A DNA stretch of 64,000 bases from Cymbidium sinense (taxonomy: Eukaryota > Streptophyta > Magnoliopsida > Asparagales > Orchidaceae), in assembly GCA_021442155.1 (NCBI GenBank), contig CM038222.1, forward strand, positions 110,735,121 to 110,799,120. The letters are read 5' to 3'. Below are positions 25,680 through 39,100 of this stretch, piece after piece. The notes under the pieces are model-generated. The model was not told the DNA's origin, made no database searches, and saw nothing but the letters and a program-made list of their open reading frames with translations. The position numbers and the translations under genes were made by a program. The stretch's first letter is position 1. Every line of letters begins with the position of its first letter.

Positions 25680-28348
25680 TGTTATGAAATTATGCCACCC
25701 AAGTGGGGGGAATTATTTGTTTAAAAATTATTTTCAAATTAAAAGTTAATTTGAATAATTTGTAGAAAAGTTAGTAATAAATAATTATTCCTTAAAGAGC
25801 CTCAAAAATTAATAAGAAATGATAAGGAAAAGTAAGAAGAGATCACGAAAAATTTTATTGGGCTTCCCAAAAATTGGCCTTCGTAGATGCCTATCAACCC
25901 AAGCTAGGAATTCACTGAGTCCAAATGAGATTACAACCAATCTCCCATACTCTCCATCACAGGCAAGTATAACCCAACACTATAGATTCATACATAGGCA
26001 AGTACAACCCAACACAATAGTTTCCTACAATGGACAACTACAACTCCAATACTGAACAATAAGAGAAAAGTGAAGAATTATAAAAATCTAGCACTTAGTT
26101 TAAAAAACTTTTCAGTCACAACCCAACTATTCTAATATTAAGGAAAGTAAAATAAAAGAAAGAAAGCTCACTTATTTAATAATTAAGATTGAAGTCAATG
26201 TAATAACTTGAAAGAAAAATTTGATGTAAGTATTTCCTTAATAAGTTTGATGAGGATATGAAACTTTAAAATTAAAATGATTTTACTTTGCAATTTAAAG
26301 TACAACGTCATAATGAATTGAATGACAGACCATAACAAATGTTATATGGAAACTTGGATTATGTAATAATAATATTATTATGAAAAACTAAAACACGTTA
26401 GATTACTTAAATTCTCTTTCACAATAACAATGATATATGCAAGTGATAAAATGATTTGTAAATGAGAAAACTTGCTAATCACTTATATTCTAGGTGAATA
26501 ATCTATATGTAACTTTTGGAAAAGATAGAAATCAAGGTTATATAAAGAAATTAAGCATAATACAAATAAAATTAAGCTTATGACGCTTTGGGACAAAGGA
26601 GTTATCACCAATCCTCTAAGTCTTCCTAACTAAACATCAAAGTAATCTTTTGTAAGAAGGAAGAGGAAGGATGATGAAGAAGTTAGCACTTGAATCACAA
26701 AGTTCTCTTAGAGAATGATGTAGCAAAATTTGACCAAGAGAGAAGAATAGATTAGTGTAACCTTTTTCAATAATACAAAATTCTAATATATAGAAGAAGG
26801 ATGAATGAGGTTAAGGCAAGCAAGAATCGATGGAAGGGCAAAATTAATTTGGCAACAACTTGAATTTTGAATTCAAGAGCACATGATGGAAATCCATTAG
26901 TTTGTCCAACACGTAGTAATGAATGATAAGGCTCTTTAGCATTTAAATTAGAAAGATACCAAGGAGGCTCACAACCAAATCAAGAGAGAGAAATCCAAGT
27001 ATGGAAAATTTTCAAATCTAAATGGAGAATTTCAAACATATAATGAGAAGTCCTATGAAGATATTTTAACCAAGGATGAACTTTAGAGAGAGATAAAAAG
27101 AGAGATATGCAATTATTCATATCAATCAAATAAAATCCAATATGAGAATTAAGATTTACCATAATAAGACAAATTTCAAAAAATATTGAATCCACATGAG
27201 GTGGTCAGCCAAGGAGAGTTTCTTTGAAAATTTTAGCACAAATTAGGTGCATGATATAATGCAAATATATTGAATTAAATGAAGCATGAATGAAAAAAGA
27301 ATACTGTGAAATAATTTGAACAAAGTAAATTCCAAAGAAACCATGAGAATTTCAGGCATGAATATTTCCATAATTAGAATGAACTTAATTTAATGCAATA
27401 GATTAATTAGGATCTAAGCCGATTATTTAATGTTCTATTTAAGTATTACATAACATTTAAATTAAGTTAAATTTCATTAATATTGGCCTGCTAAACCAAA
27501 TTGCCTTAAATGGATTTAATGAAAAAGAAAGGTTAATTGATTTGAATCTAATTATGAGATAAGTTGAAATGATTCAATTAAACTATGAATAATTAATCTA
27601 AATCATGCTTGGGACTTTCAAATCATTCCATATAATATTAGATTTGAATTTCCATGGATATGGTAAGAATTATGTAATTTAAATTCAAAGCAATTTGAAT
27701 TTAAAAATTCATGTTATTGACTTTGAAAAAAAAATTTAAAATAAAGAAATTATATATGGGAATGTCCTCAATAAATTTCACCTGATTTATTAGCTAATAT
27801 TCAATAAAATTTTTTTCCAAAATAGTATGAGGATGATAGCAGAGAGAAGATATAATAACAATAGCGAGGAAACAAAATAATCAGATAATTATAGAATAAT
27901 TTAATTTTATTGTAATAAATATATAAATAAAAATTATAATTAAGCATGGAAATAATTTAATGAAGTTTATAGTTAATTTATATTGTTTAAACACATGCTA
28001 AGTAGAGCTAAATTCATGCACTTGGTTCATATTATCCAAAGTGGATAATTCAAGATATAATTGCAAATATGAAATGTAGAAAATATGAATAATTTTAAAA
28101 TGAATTATTTTGAAATGAATGAATCATTTATTTTATTTTATAGAGCTGTTAATTTTCCTTAATATTGTGATTCCTAAAAAATTCCCAACCAGCTCAAGTC
28201 CAACAGCTTTAGCTTTCCTAATTGACTAAAGAAGCTGAAGTTGAAGAATCTTCCTACAACACTTGAATTTAAATCAATTAGTGGCATTTGAATATATTTG
28301 TTATCATCAAAATTAATCTCAAATGAGTTCGGGCTCATGAGGTCAACA
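25680..28348 (-). mobile_element. Sirevirus-type solo LTR, minus strand, 2,669 bp
   Basis: It begins TGTTATGAAATTATG on + and ends ...GAGGTCAACA, so the minus-strand start is TGTTGACCTCATGAGCCC followed by a TTTTGATGATAACAAA block. It has the same layout as the LTR at 3373-5637: the polypurine stretch at 25710, the GGCCTTCGTAGATGCC block at 25877 matching 3595, then AGCTAGGAATTCACT matching GGCTAGGAATCAACT. The host LTR resumes on either side without loss relative to 60070-60300. No internal sequence is present. Confidence 0.8.
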
Positions 28349-28353
28349 GGTTG
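28349..28353. repeat. TSD (GGTTG) right of Sirevirus-type solo LTR
   Basis: It pairs with 25675-25679 with one mismatch. Confidence 0.7.
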
Positions 28354-28864
28354 GTCCTTAGAATAGATGAAATTTTCAATAGAATTTAGGATGATTAAAT
28401 AGAATCGTCTGTCCAAAATAGAATTTAATTCATTTTTCATTCTTTAAAACCTAAATTTAAATTTAACATAAAATTAAATTTATATAAATTAAATCATTTA
28501 AATTAAAAGAAACAAATAAATAAAAATAAATTTTTTCATAACTAGCGAGCATATGGTATATAGCCTGGACACCTGAGATTGTAGGGCTACTGGTCTGAAG
28601 GAGGTCTTGATACATCAAACTTCTAGATTAATAATGACAAGTACCTATGAAGTAAAATTATGAAAAGTGAAAGGTTAAAGTTTAAATCAAATTAAACCAA
28701 ACTTTGATCCTAAAGAGCCAAGTAAAGTCATACCACATAAGCTTATTTTCTCACACACTAGTTTGTAGGTCAACAACCTTAGACTTATGTTAGGCTGATG
28801 ATCTATGATATTTTGTGACATGAAATATTTTGCTTATTAAGCTAACACTATTTTTTGAAGAGGG

Positions 28865-28865
<1 letters not shown>

Positions 28866-28941
<76 letters not shown>
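28866..28941 (+). repeat. (TA)n microsatellite, about 38 units
   Basis: An uninterrupted TA run in the giant LTR. The other plus-strand copy carries only a short TA run at the same place (60590-60604), so it expanded after insertion. Confidence 0.95.
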
Positions 28942-28942
<1 letters not shown>

Positions 28943-29282
28943 TATTTTCTTGCAAGTATGCTTAAGTCCCTAAGCATAGCTCAATAATATAAGTGGGCTT
29001 GACAAGTAACTAATGCTAAGCTCATATATTTGTAATATTTTAAACTATTTGTGTGTTGTGTGTATTTTTTGATATTTTTTTTGCAAGGATTATGAATTTA
29101 TTTTAAAATAATAAAATGTAATTTAAGCCTAGAATTATGTTAGGATCTATGGGGTCTAAAAATAGTTGGAGTTGACTCAACCATACTGGTGGTCTCCTGT
29201 GGAGCCCGTGGAGGTCCCTAGAGAAGCTGACTATCCTAGAAGTAAACCCCCATAGATCAAACTTTTAGTTCTAGGCTGGGCT

Positions 29283-29290
29283 GTATAAAG
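29283..29290 (+). promoter_or_regulatory. candidate TATA box of giant LTR
   Basis: GTATAAAG sits in a conserved block (CTAGGCTGGGCTGTATAAAGGCAGAGCTC). The other copies keep it: TGTATAAGGG at 60947 and, on the minus strand, near 37584-37593. The block is GC-richer than its surroundings. If correct, the U3 is about 5 kb and R-U5 about 1.5-1.9 kb. Confidence 0.55.
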
Positions 29291-30763
29291 GCAGAGCTCA
29301 GCTGGTCATTTTCTCTTTCTTCCGAGGTATATAGTGGTACCCAATTGCATTGGCCTATTCTGTTAATTAATTTGTCCTAATTTATTTTGGGTGCACAATA
29401 GAAATTTCTTGCTTTTAGGCTTCTTTCTGTGGTGTGTTTTTGTGATGAAATGCCTCGAATGTTAGGCTCCTAAAAAAATTGAATTTTCTACCCCATTAAA
29501 TTTAAATAATTCAAATATATTATAAAAAATTGAAAACTTTATAATAATTAAAAGCCATTGGTAAAATTAATAAGTAATTAGAAATAAATAGCTTTTGTTA
29601 AATGAGATGACATTGTTTATTCTTCTTAAATTAGGCGCTTCACCCATTACACATAAGGGGGCATCTGACCTATGAGGATGACTACCCTTCTTGGGGGAAC
29701 TGTGTCTTCTCTTTTGATTTAACCCAAAACCATTTCTAATTGCATATCCTTGTAGGCATGAGTTTCATACCTTAGGCCTTAAAATATAATTATGAGTCAA
29801 AATACATAAAAATTGAAAATTATTACATTAGTTTGGTGCATAATATATTTGTCATTATCTTAGGGTTAGGGAGTGTGTTTAAGCTCTTAGCTTCTTTCTT
29901 AAATGTAATAGCCCAACCATGCTACATTCATAATGCTGAAATCATTATTTTAAAATTTTTTAGGTGGTGTTATCTGATAACCCTGTGATGTGGAAGGTAA
30001 GTCTAGAAGAGTCAGATAAAGGTTTATTTTCTCAAGTGAGAAGAAGAACTAGTAATTCCCAAATTAATAAAATTAGACATGGTTGAGTTTCTGACTTATG
30101 TCAAATGCATCTTTAGACTTAAGTTTTGAAGAATCCTTTTTAGAATAAGTCTTCAACCACTAAGCATTTCTACAGTCTTGTGTTGTCAGAATATAAGCCT
30201 TAAATTTATAATATAATGTTAATTTATAATCTTAATAGCTTTAATTTTAAAAATGTAAAGCCCAATGATAGGATAGTTGAAATTATTACTAAGCATCCCA
30301 TTATCTAAAAACATTTTCTACTTAATCTCTTTTGGCTTCTGAAAAGAACTCTTCCTCCTTGAAGTGTTCCCTTTTGAAATTCTAAATTAACAATCCATTT
30401 AAAATAAACTTTGAAATCCATAGAGCTGAAAGTCAGTTTCTTTAATCAAGAGTATTTTTAGGAGAATTTCCATTTCTACTAAAATGTAATTAACTATAGG
30501 GCCTTGACTTTATAGGAAAGTGTGAACCTTACAATAAAATAAATCCTATTCTACCTTTCCATATAGTTCAAGGGAAGATTCTTTGGTACATCGAAGACTC
30601 ATTAGCCTTAGAAGTTTTTATGAAGTAATTGAATTGATTACAGGGTAATATGTTTACCTTGCGAGCTAATATATTTATCACAATAATGTATTTGATTACC
30701 TAAATAAGAACCCCCAAAGTCTGCGTAGCAATCCAAATAAAATTTTCATAGATTTTTCTAGCA

Positions 30764-30776
30764 TTCCACTGGGGAA
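30764..30776 (+). promoter_or_regulatory. candidate gypsy primer-binding site
   Basis: TTCCACTGGGGAA follows the LTR end directly. From memory, Tat/Ogre-type elements have a similar CGACTCC-CTGGGGA segment after their 5' LTR. The solo LTR at 56025-62826 is followed instead by its TSD, as expected. Confidence 0.5.
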
Positions 30777-30804
30777 TAGTTTCTCTTTCCATCTTTGGAG
30801 ATAG

Positions 30805-30813
30805 ATTTTTATT
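30805..30813. repeat. MULE TSD (ATTTTTATT), left
   Basis: This 9-bp direct repeat is identical to 50907-50915. Nine bases is the usual Mutator duplication length. Confidence 0.9.
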
Positions 30814-31013
30814 GGGGGATTTACAGTCCTACCACTCAAAACATTAGTATTTACACCCTATCCACTTAAACTTTAAAATTTACACCATAACTACCCAATT
30901 TTGTTTGACCGCACAGAACAACCACTCTCCGTTATTCCTCTCTAATGTTGTCACCTCTGTCATAGACGATTAACCCCATCCAACTTCCATTTCTTATAGA
31001 GTGAACCCCGCCT
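30814..31013 (+). repeat. MULE left terminal inverted repeat
   Basis: This is the inverted partner of 50707-50906. Confidence 0.9.
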
Positions 31014-31529
31014 CTTGCTACAAACCTCAGTCCCATTTCCATGAAAGTCGACATCTGGGTAATCTCGCACATGAAATCCTTCATCGATCATGCCTCCCTG
31101 ATGCGTGGAGACCTCCACATCGAGCTCATTATCGTTGCCTCCCTATCATGCAAAGCATTCCATTGATCTCGCTATCATTGATTCACTCCCATGTGCGTGG
31201 AGCCCTCCATCGACCTCTCATAACTAGCTCAGTTCATTTCCTTATTATTCAAGTGGTGTGGAGTACTTATTTCTTGTAAAATTTATTATCTTTGCTACTA
31301 AATCAAGAATTATGTTTTGATTTACTGAATCAAATATTTCATTACATAAAAGTAAAAGCTACATATGTAAAAAGTAATTTTATCTCAAGAACTATTCTAT
31401 TTGTATAAACAAGCCCGATTATATTATATGTATACAAGTAAGTTTTTAATAATTATTTATACTATGAAATATTTATTTATAAGAACTATTTTGTCTAATA
31501 TATTCATTCCAAATCATATTTGTATGTTA

Positions 31530-33480
31530 GTGACTAAAATCATGTCGCATGATGGAAGAAATATAGACAGTTTACAAAGTATGGAGGTCATGTATACTTG
31601 TTTAAGTCTAGACAATCATCATCCTAGCTCTGATTGCACGAATATATCTATAGATGAGCTTGATCCACATACTGATGCTCACTTATTGAGGCTAAGTGGT
31701 AATGATATCTCTTTAACAATTGGAACCCAGCTTGATGATTCCATGAGTTTGAGGCAATTTCTTCGTTCAAATGATATTAATTAGAATTTTGGTATGGAGT
31801 TCAAGGCTAGTGATAGAAGAAGGCTTTTTGCAACTTTTTCTTATGTCGGATGCCCATGGAGAGTGCAAGCTTCAGTTTGTGGTGATGGTAAAACTTTTGA
31901 AGTGAGAATATTAGAGACTTCACACTTATGCCCAGGCGTTAATAGAATTGGAAATAGGCTGGCAACAACTATTTAGGTAGCTCATGAAATATAAGAATTG
32001 GTAGAAAAAATACCTTGACATACCACATAAATAGATTAAGAATAATTTAGAATCAAAATATGGGTTGCCACTATATAAAATTATGGTGCTCAAGATAGGT
32101 AGCACAAGATAATATATTTGGATCAATTGAAGCTAATTATAATCTGGTTCCTACATTGAGAGCAATGCTAGTAGAAAGAAATCCTGGTTCTAACATCATT
32201 TTTCAATATAATGATAAAGAAAACTCATTTGAGAGATTATACATAAGTTTTAAAGTGTGTATTGATGCCTTCCTTGCTGGTTGCAGGCGTCTCTGATGCT
32301 TGCCATTTAAAGTCCAAATATCTAGGGGTGTTGCTTTCAGTAAACACTCTGGATGATAATAATGGATTATTTGTAATAGTTTTTATAGTAGTTGAGTTCA
32401 AATCAAAGAGATAATGGCTATGGTTTTTAAATAATTTGGCCACATCATTTCAATGTGAGGTCAATCCATTAGCATTCATTTTATACATGAAAAAAAGGAT
32501 TGGCTGAGGCTATCAGACGTGTATTTCTTGATGTAGAGCATAGGGTTTGTATGTCTTCTTTGGAAGAATATATAAAAATAACACCACCATCATGGAATCC
32601 CAAAGATTAGAAGTACATTTTGGTTGGCTATAAACACATATAATAGATATGATTTTGATAAAAAAAAGTTGTTGAATTATCTGAAATGAGTCCTCAGTTG
32701 CATGCTTACTTGTCCAGTCTTCCATATAAATGGTCCAAATGCTAGTTTGCATTTGAAATAAAAAATTATACAAATACCAATAGCATGCTAGAGATAATCC
32801 TATTATTGATTTGATTGACAAAATTAGTGGGATGCTTCTGGAGCAAAGATTAAAAAAAAGTTGATGCCAGCTCAGTGGAAGTATATATTGGTTCCTACAA
32901 TTAAAGAATATAATTGAAATATCACAATAAAAAGACACAATTTATTATCAAGCAATCAACCACATTTAAGGCAGAGGTTGAATGGCATTATGAAAGGCAT
33001 GAGGTGGATATAAAAAATATGGAGTGTAGTTGCCGATTCTGACAAATGATTGGTCTACCATGTATTCTTGTTGTTGCTTTCATCGACATGAAAGAATAGT
33101 CACAATGGCATATATATATGTTAACGAACATTACTATACAAGAAGGTAGTTTATTTTTCTTAAATTAAAAAAAAGTTTTAATTATATTATTGGTGCAATC
33201 TATATGATATACATGTATATGTGTGACATTATCTTTTTTGATAGATATCAAATAGCTTACATTGGTGCAATTTCTATGCTCCCATGGAGAGAATAATGGA
33301 TTGTGCATAAAGATGGTCTTCAACTCGAGGTGCCAAATACATCAAGACTAAGGGGTAGGCCTAGAAAATGGAGAATGCGTAGCTTTATGGAGAACTATAG
33401 TATGAAGAGTAAATCGATGCATAAATGTGGTCAATATGGATGTTGGGACATCAGAAAAGTACTTGCAAAAACCCAATAGC
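31530..33480 (+). pseudogene. MULE transposase (MuDR family) remnant
   Basis: An N-terminal acidic part (31401-31784) is followed by the MuDR DNA-binding domain (31794-31976: FKASDRRRLFATFSYVGCPWRVQASV, then TFEVRIL and HLCPGV; written here as separate phrases). Further on, in shifting frames, come LVPTLRAMLVERNPG-like, SFERLYISFKVCIDAFLAGCR (start of the catalytic core, about 32230-32290), KGLAEAIRRVFLDVEHR (about 32500) and a SWIM-type finger VDIKNMECSCRF...GLPC (about 33005-33065) whose final His is lost. A GRPRKWRMRSF motif and CGQYG (33350-33440) correspond to the usual tail. There are many stops, so it is not functional. Confidence 0.85.
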
Positions 33481-34686
33481 TCAATCAAACTTAGACTTGC
33501 AGAAACTACCTGTGAGATGTGAGGAATCGGAATGTGGTGACTTAGGATCAAAATTATATTTTATTGTAATAACACAGAGTATCATCCATACTTTGTAATT
33601 TTTTTGTTGGATGAACTCTTGTTCCTGTGTGAAAGCAACTCCATCTAATATCCTAAACACTCTCCTCCCCCATGCTTGAACATAGATTTATTATAGTAAA
33701 TGACTTAACTGTGTTAAAAAGAATGAATGCAACTTGATGGTGGCTAACGCAATACTGGCTTCAAAGTTGATTGAGCTATGGAGCAGTGAATGACAAAGCT
33801 ATAAAAAATTTAATGCAGGTCGATGGTGCAGATTTAAAGCAGTAATCTATTTTAAATTTAACTAAGCTCTAAAACAGATTTATTATTTTATTTTATATTT
33901 GCAAGTATCATAACATAAATAATGATTTAAAGTGACAATCTATTTCTATATTAAACCATATTTGAAACAACAATATATTTTTAAATTATAATATATTTAA
34001 AATATATTGCATATGAGTTAAAAACTAACATCAACTGACATAAATTTAACCCAAAATAGCAACTCTGTAGAATTTTGATGTTTTGCATTAATAGAATTCT
34101 AACGTTTGCCTTATTTGAAGTAGTTTTGAAAAATGTAGTAGTAGAATTTAGAAGTATAGAAATAGAAGTTGACAATTATGTTAATTCTAAAGGTGCATAA
34201 TATGACAATGCTAATTCAAAAGTATACAATTCTTATGCTTATAGGTAACCAAATCAACCCATAAATATAGCTATTGAATAGCTATATGCTTCAGTTCAAG
34301 TATAACTGCAAACATTTAATTGAACACTAAACTACAATTATTTTATGATAAAACCACATTTAATTGCAGCTATAGGCTACATATATGCAACAGTTTACGT
34401 ATGGACTATAACAATTTGATAAAACACTAAATAATAAATGAGATAACAATTAATGTATATGCATGAAATGAACACCTACTTGTATGGCTACAAAAAAAAA
34501 ATCAAATGTATAAATTCAATTATAGATTTAATACATATAATTGTAGCTACCATTTTATATGAGAATAGCTTCAAGCTACAATCCAATGTATGATCACAGT
34601 TTAATATGTAACTTCAAGATATCTGACTTGTTACTTATGAACTGAGGTTTAGGCTACAATCCAATATCTAAAGAATCAAATCTTCA

Positions 34687-34917
34687 TTGAGATCAACAGG
34701 TATGAAACCTGAAACCAAGTTTGCGGGTATTTCTTTCTCGTACTATGCAAAACTTAAAGGGCCATTTGGTCTTAGAAAGATTAAAATAAGTGGTTCAAGT
34801 GTCAGAAAGAAGGGACCTTTTGGTGCAGATGGAGGACAAACTCCAACTAAAAAGATGGCAAAGAGTATGAATTCATTAGCCAAAGAAAAAGTAGAAGAGA
34901 AGGATATAGCTCTGTAA
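34687..34917 (+). other. small open frame in MULE, unknown
   Basis: The 76-codon frame is Lys-, Gly- and Ser-rich (KGPFGLRKIKISGSS, RKKGPFGADGG). KGPFG occurs twice, suggesting a short internal repeat. I recognise no domain and see no clear promoter. MULEs often carry captured host fragments, so that is one possibility; chance is another. Confidence 0.3.
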
Positions 34918-35504
34918 GTCTAAGGTTCCAAAGGAAAGAAATTCTTGTGTTGTAATTACTTATTAGGACTTGAAAAAGAACTACAAATAATTTGATAATA
35001 GGCAAAAATTAGAGTCAGTGTCTCTGAGTAATAGAGTCAAACAAAAATCAAGCAAGCTACAACTTAATGAAGGAATATCACATTTATTTCATCAAACAAA
35101 GAGAGCCAATGCAGCTTCATCCTCAAAGCACAAATTAAATTGTATTATTTCTCTAAGTAATATAGTTTTTTGTGTTTGATTCAACAACATCAAATACTGC
35201 CAATAGAAGTTCTTTTAGTGGAAGAGCTTGAGAAGAATGCCTCTTAGTTATCAAGCTCAAACTCAATGCCTTCCTTTGTATTTTAGTAGAGGATGAAAAT
35301 CTACTTTCAAATCACACATTGAAATCAAGTCATCTCCCTTAGAACTTTCCTTCAACTTCAAACTTTACAAAGGAGTAATTTAAAGAACAACTAATTATTT
35401 AGAAAAGTAGATTGATGATAGATGCTGATAGCAGTTATAATAGAAGCTTTGAGATCTAAAAATACACATTACAAAGTGCAAAATAATCTCAAAATATTAT
35501 GTAG

Positions 35505-35650
35505 GCTTACTTAAAGTATAACATGACTACAACGATGATTTTGACTAGAATCTTGAAATAAAATGAGATTACCTCAAGTCTAAGCATACTTAAAATACCA
35601 TATGACTACAACAATGTCTCCAATGAGAACCTTGAAATAAAATATGATGG
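35505..35650. repeat. tandem duplication, about 79-bp unit, two copies
   Basis: The copies at 35505-35571 and 35584-35650 share ACTTAAA, ATATGACTACAAC-ATG and AACCTTGAAATAAAAT-type blocks. Read on the minus strand, both encode similar hydrophobic peptides (ISFYFKILV..IVVVMLYFK and IIFYFKVLI..IVVVIWYFK). Confidence 0.65.
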
Positions 35651-36101
35651 CTTCAAAGTTCCCTCTAACCATCTTTTCATGAACACGTAGGAGGAGCAAA
35701 ATGTCATGGATTGTTGGTTCATTCTCATCCACCCACTAGAAAAAATGATAATCACCTTATATTTGGTTTTGTGGGCATCATTAGAATCTCCTTCCAGTAT
35801 TCACACCAGTTCTACAAGTATATATAATGCTTCGTAAGTTGCATCTACAATATATTTAAAAATTTTTGTAAGAACTCCCACAAAGCCATTTCTTAGTAAT
35901 ACTACTACAACTTCTTGGTTTCTAAAACCCAACAAAGCCACCAAAAAGAAATTAACAAATTATGGAAAAGTAAGATTAGATGGAGTAAAGTAGAGTACAG
36001 AACATAATAATTAACTTTATTAAGTAAAAATTCCAACACATCTAACATTGATCATTTAACTACACTAAAAAAATAGAAAAAATATATTAGGAAAGCTGAT
36101 A

Positions 36102-36106
36102 ATGAA
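36102..36106. repeat. TSD (ATGAA), left, of nested giant-LTR element
   Basis: It matches 50216-50220. The wider flanks share ATAATGAATGCT, partly by chance. Confidence 0.6.
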
Positions 36107-39100
36107 TGCTGGTGTTTTCTCTGGAATAGAGAAAAGAAATGACACCATATAGAGTTTAGGAATATTTTATTTAGATAATAAAATATGAAATTAAGGAATA
36201 AATATATTACCTCTAAAGATAAACATGCTCTCTTGTAATGGATTCGAACATTTCAATAAAAGACTCCTAAGACTAATGGGTCTTTCATGTACCAGAGTTT
36301 TTTCCCCTGAACTACATGGAAAAGTAGAACAAGGTTTATTTTATCCTGGGATCATGTTTCCCTATTAAGGCAAACCTCTATAGTTAATTACATCTTAGGA
36401 AGGTCTCTTCTTAAAAATATTCTCGATTAAATAAATAAGTGGTTATTCCTAAAGACTACTAAGGTAGCTTTCAAAGGATTAATTTTTTGGAAAATTCAAT
36501 TGGGAGAGGTCCAAATTGGAGAGAGTTATTTTAAAGAGTGAATATGGGAAAAAATGGGAAATGTCTATTGATATTGGGATACCCAATAGACATTTCAATT
36601 ATCCTATGATTGGGCATCAAATTTTGGATATAATTTTAGATTTTGTGTTGTCATTTTTTTAGAAAACTAGGGCTTAGATTCTAGCAGCACAAGACTTTAG
36701 AAACGTCTAGGGTTGAAGACTTATTCCTAAAAAGGATGCTTCAAAACTTAGTCTATAGGGGCTTTTGCACATGTCAGATGCTCAACCTAGTTCTATCCTT
36801 GGGAATCATTGGCCATTCTTTTCAATTGAGGGAACTAACCTATCCCTTACTCTTCTGGACTTACAACCTGCCTGGAGAAGGCTGCGAACAAACACCACCT
36901 AAGTGCATTTTAAAACTATGATGCTAAGTCATATGAATCAAAGATGATTGGGCGTTGCATTTTTAGAAAAGAAATCTAAGAACCTAGACTCACACCCTAA
37001 TCCCTAAGATCATGTAGGGTATGAAGATGCACATGACTAATGCATATTCTATAATTTTTTTATAATTTTGACTCAGGATTCATTTTAGGTCATAGGAATA
37101 TAGTTTATGTCTAATACATGCAATTAAAAAAGATTATGGGCCAAATCAAAATAGAAGAAGGTGTACTTCAATCATAGGCTCTCAAAGGTCATGCCCAGGT
37201 TCTCTAGTAAGGATGGAGGTCCTTCATTAATCAAGAGTGAAAAAATATGATTTATGCATGATGTTAAAACATCCAGCTATGGGGTTTCTACATATTTTTA
37301 TCTTGCTTTAATACCTAGGCCTTTCTAAGAATATTATGAGTTGTATTTATTTTTATGTTTCAATTGATTTAGTTGGGTAGAAAATTTAGTTTGTCCTATG
37401 AGCCTACGTCTAGGCAGTCATCACAGCACAAACACAGCATAGAAAGAAACCTAGAAAATGCATGTTGTTTCTATTGTGCACCCAAAACAAATTAAGCCAA
37501 ATTAAATTATATAAGAAAAAGGCCAATGCAGCAGGGTCCTGCTGCATACCCCGGAAGAAAGAAAGAAGGTCAACCGAGTTCTGCCCTTATACAACATGGC
37601 CTAGAACTACAAGTTTAGATCTATGGGTCTTCTTTCCAGGAAAGTCTCCTTCTTCAGGGACATCCATCGGGCTCCTCAGGAGACCACCGCACCATCTCCT
37701 AGTTGGGTCAGCTCCTACTAATCCAAGACCTCATAGATCCTAACTTAATTCAAAGCTCAAATTTGCATTTAAAATTCAAAAAAGAAATCCCAAGACCTGC
37801 AAAATATATGTTAGGAAATACACACAGCAAAAAAAGTAATTTATATTTCACAAACATGCAGGCTTAGCATTAGTTGCTTGCCAAGCCCACCTCTCATATA
37901 GACTATGTTAAGGGATTTTCAGTACTTGGAAGAAAACAATAATTTTATGATTTATTTATTACAACGTTCCCTTTAACATAGTCCCCTATAAAAATAGTGT
38001 TAAATCTATAAAGAACACCCTACATCTAGTCTAATGAATAAACAAGCCTAGGCATCCAGTCTAAAGCAATACACCACACAGACATGTGAAGCACAACACG
38101 ACATATCACTAGAGATTAAAATAAAATAATAGAATGATCCAACCTAGATCTAGAGTCCACGACCTAAGTAATCTAGTGTGTGTAGAAGTTGGGCTTTTGT
38201 GGTAAGTCTTTGCTAGACTCCTTTAAGTTCAAGTTTAAGTTTGAAGTTTCAATTTGTTTAATTTTTATCATTGGTTGGTTTCAGTTCAAATGGCTTAGTG
38301 ATTTAATTCCCATTTTTATTCTATTTTATTTTGTTAAAGTTATATAAGTTTTCAAGAATGAGAAATAAAGTGAATTTTATTTTTAGGTGAAACTCACTTT
38401 ATTTCACATCCTAAATCCTAATGAAGTTTCCATAAGTCTAACTAAAATCCTTAAGTATTTTAACTAATCCTTTTGATGTTATTTATGTTTGGATTGGTTT
38501 TATGTTTCTTTTTTTAGATTTGATTTGAATTATTTCATTTGTTTTAATTACAATGTTTGATTTAATTTGTTTGATTTATTTCATTTTGAATTAAGTTATA
38601 TGATTTTCATTTGATTTGGCTTTTGTTAATTTAAAGGGTTTAGATCAAAGTTTGATTTCATTCAATTTAACTTAAGTTATTAAATCATGGATTTGTCAGC
38701 ATAAGGTTTAAGTTCATTAATATGAATTAGTTCCTTAAGTTTGTTCATGGATTAGCTTTAACTTAAAGTACTTAGGTTAATTATTTGATTTTATTTAATT
38801 TACCTAAGTTTTAGATTCATTCTTAAATTCATTAGATATGAATGATTTCATTAAATTTTATTAATTTAAGGTTCAAGTTAAATAATAATTTTGTGAACCT
38901 AAAGTTTTACTTAATTAACCTAAGACTGAATTTGATCACTTTAATTGGCTTAGAAAATTTAGTGAAGTTCCTTAATAGTTTTATGATATTTGATTGAAAT
39001 TGATTTGAATTACTATTTAATTTAATAGATTAATTAATTTCTTTAAACTAAAAATTTATTAACATTGGCCCAAGGATTTAGAAATTTAAGAACACCTAAT

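Larger units (their letters stand above)
21583..30763 (+). repeat. giant gypsy LTR, plus strand (about 6.5 kb net), shared by two internal regions
   Basis: It starts TGTTGGCCTCATTTTTGAATGAGG and ends ...TTTTTCTAGCA. It is collinear with the well-bounded LTR at 56025-62826 throughout: the terminal hairpin, the AACCTAATGGGATTAGGTG block, the CCCACCAAGTCAA block, the G-box palindrome, the TATA region near 29283 and the GGCTCCTAA block near 29470. A primer-binding-site-like sequence follows at 30764, as for a 5' LTR. The sequence before it (joined across the solo LTR) resembles the 3' end of an internal region, as for a 3' LTR. A 2.67-kb solo LTR interrupts it at 25680. Confidence 0.8.

Noticed and set aside
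30817..31279. Open frame at 31001-31279 as a host gene exon
   Set aside because: It begins in the MULE terminal inverted repeat and has no known domain.
31926..34175. Minus-strand open frames across the MULE transposase (31926, 32237, 32513, 33348, 33981)
   Set aside because: They are shadows on the opposite strand of the transposase remnant or AT-rich DNA, without domains.
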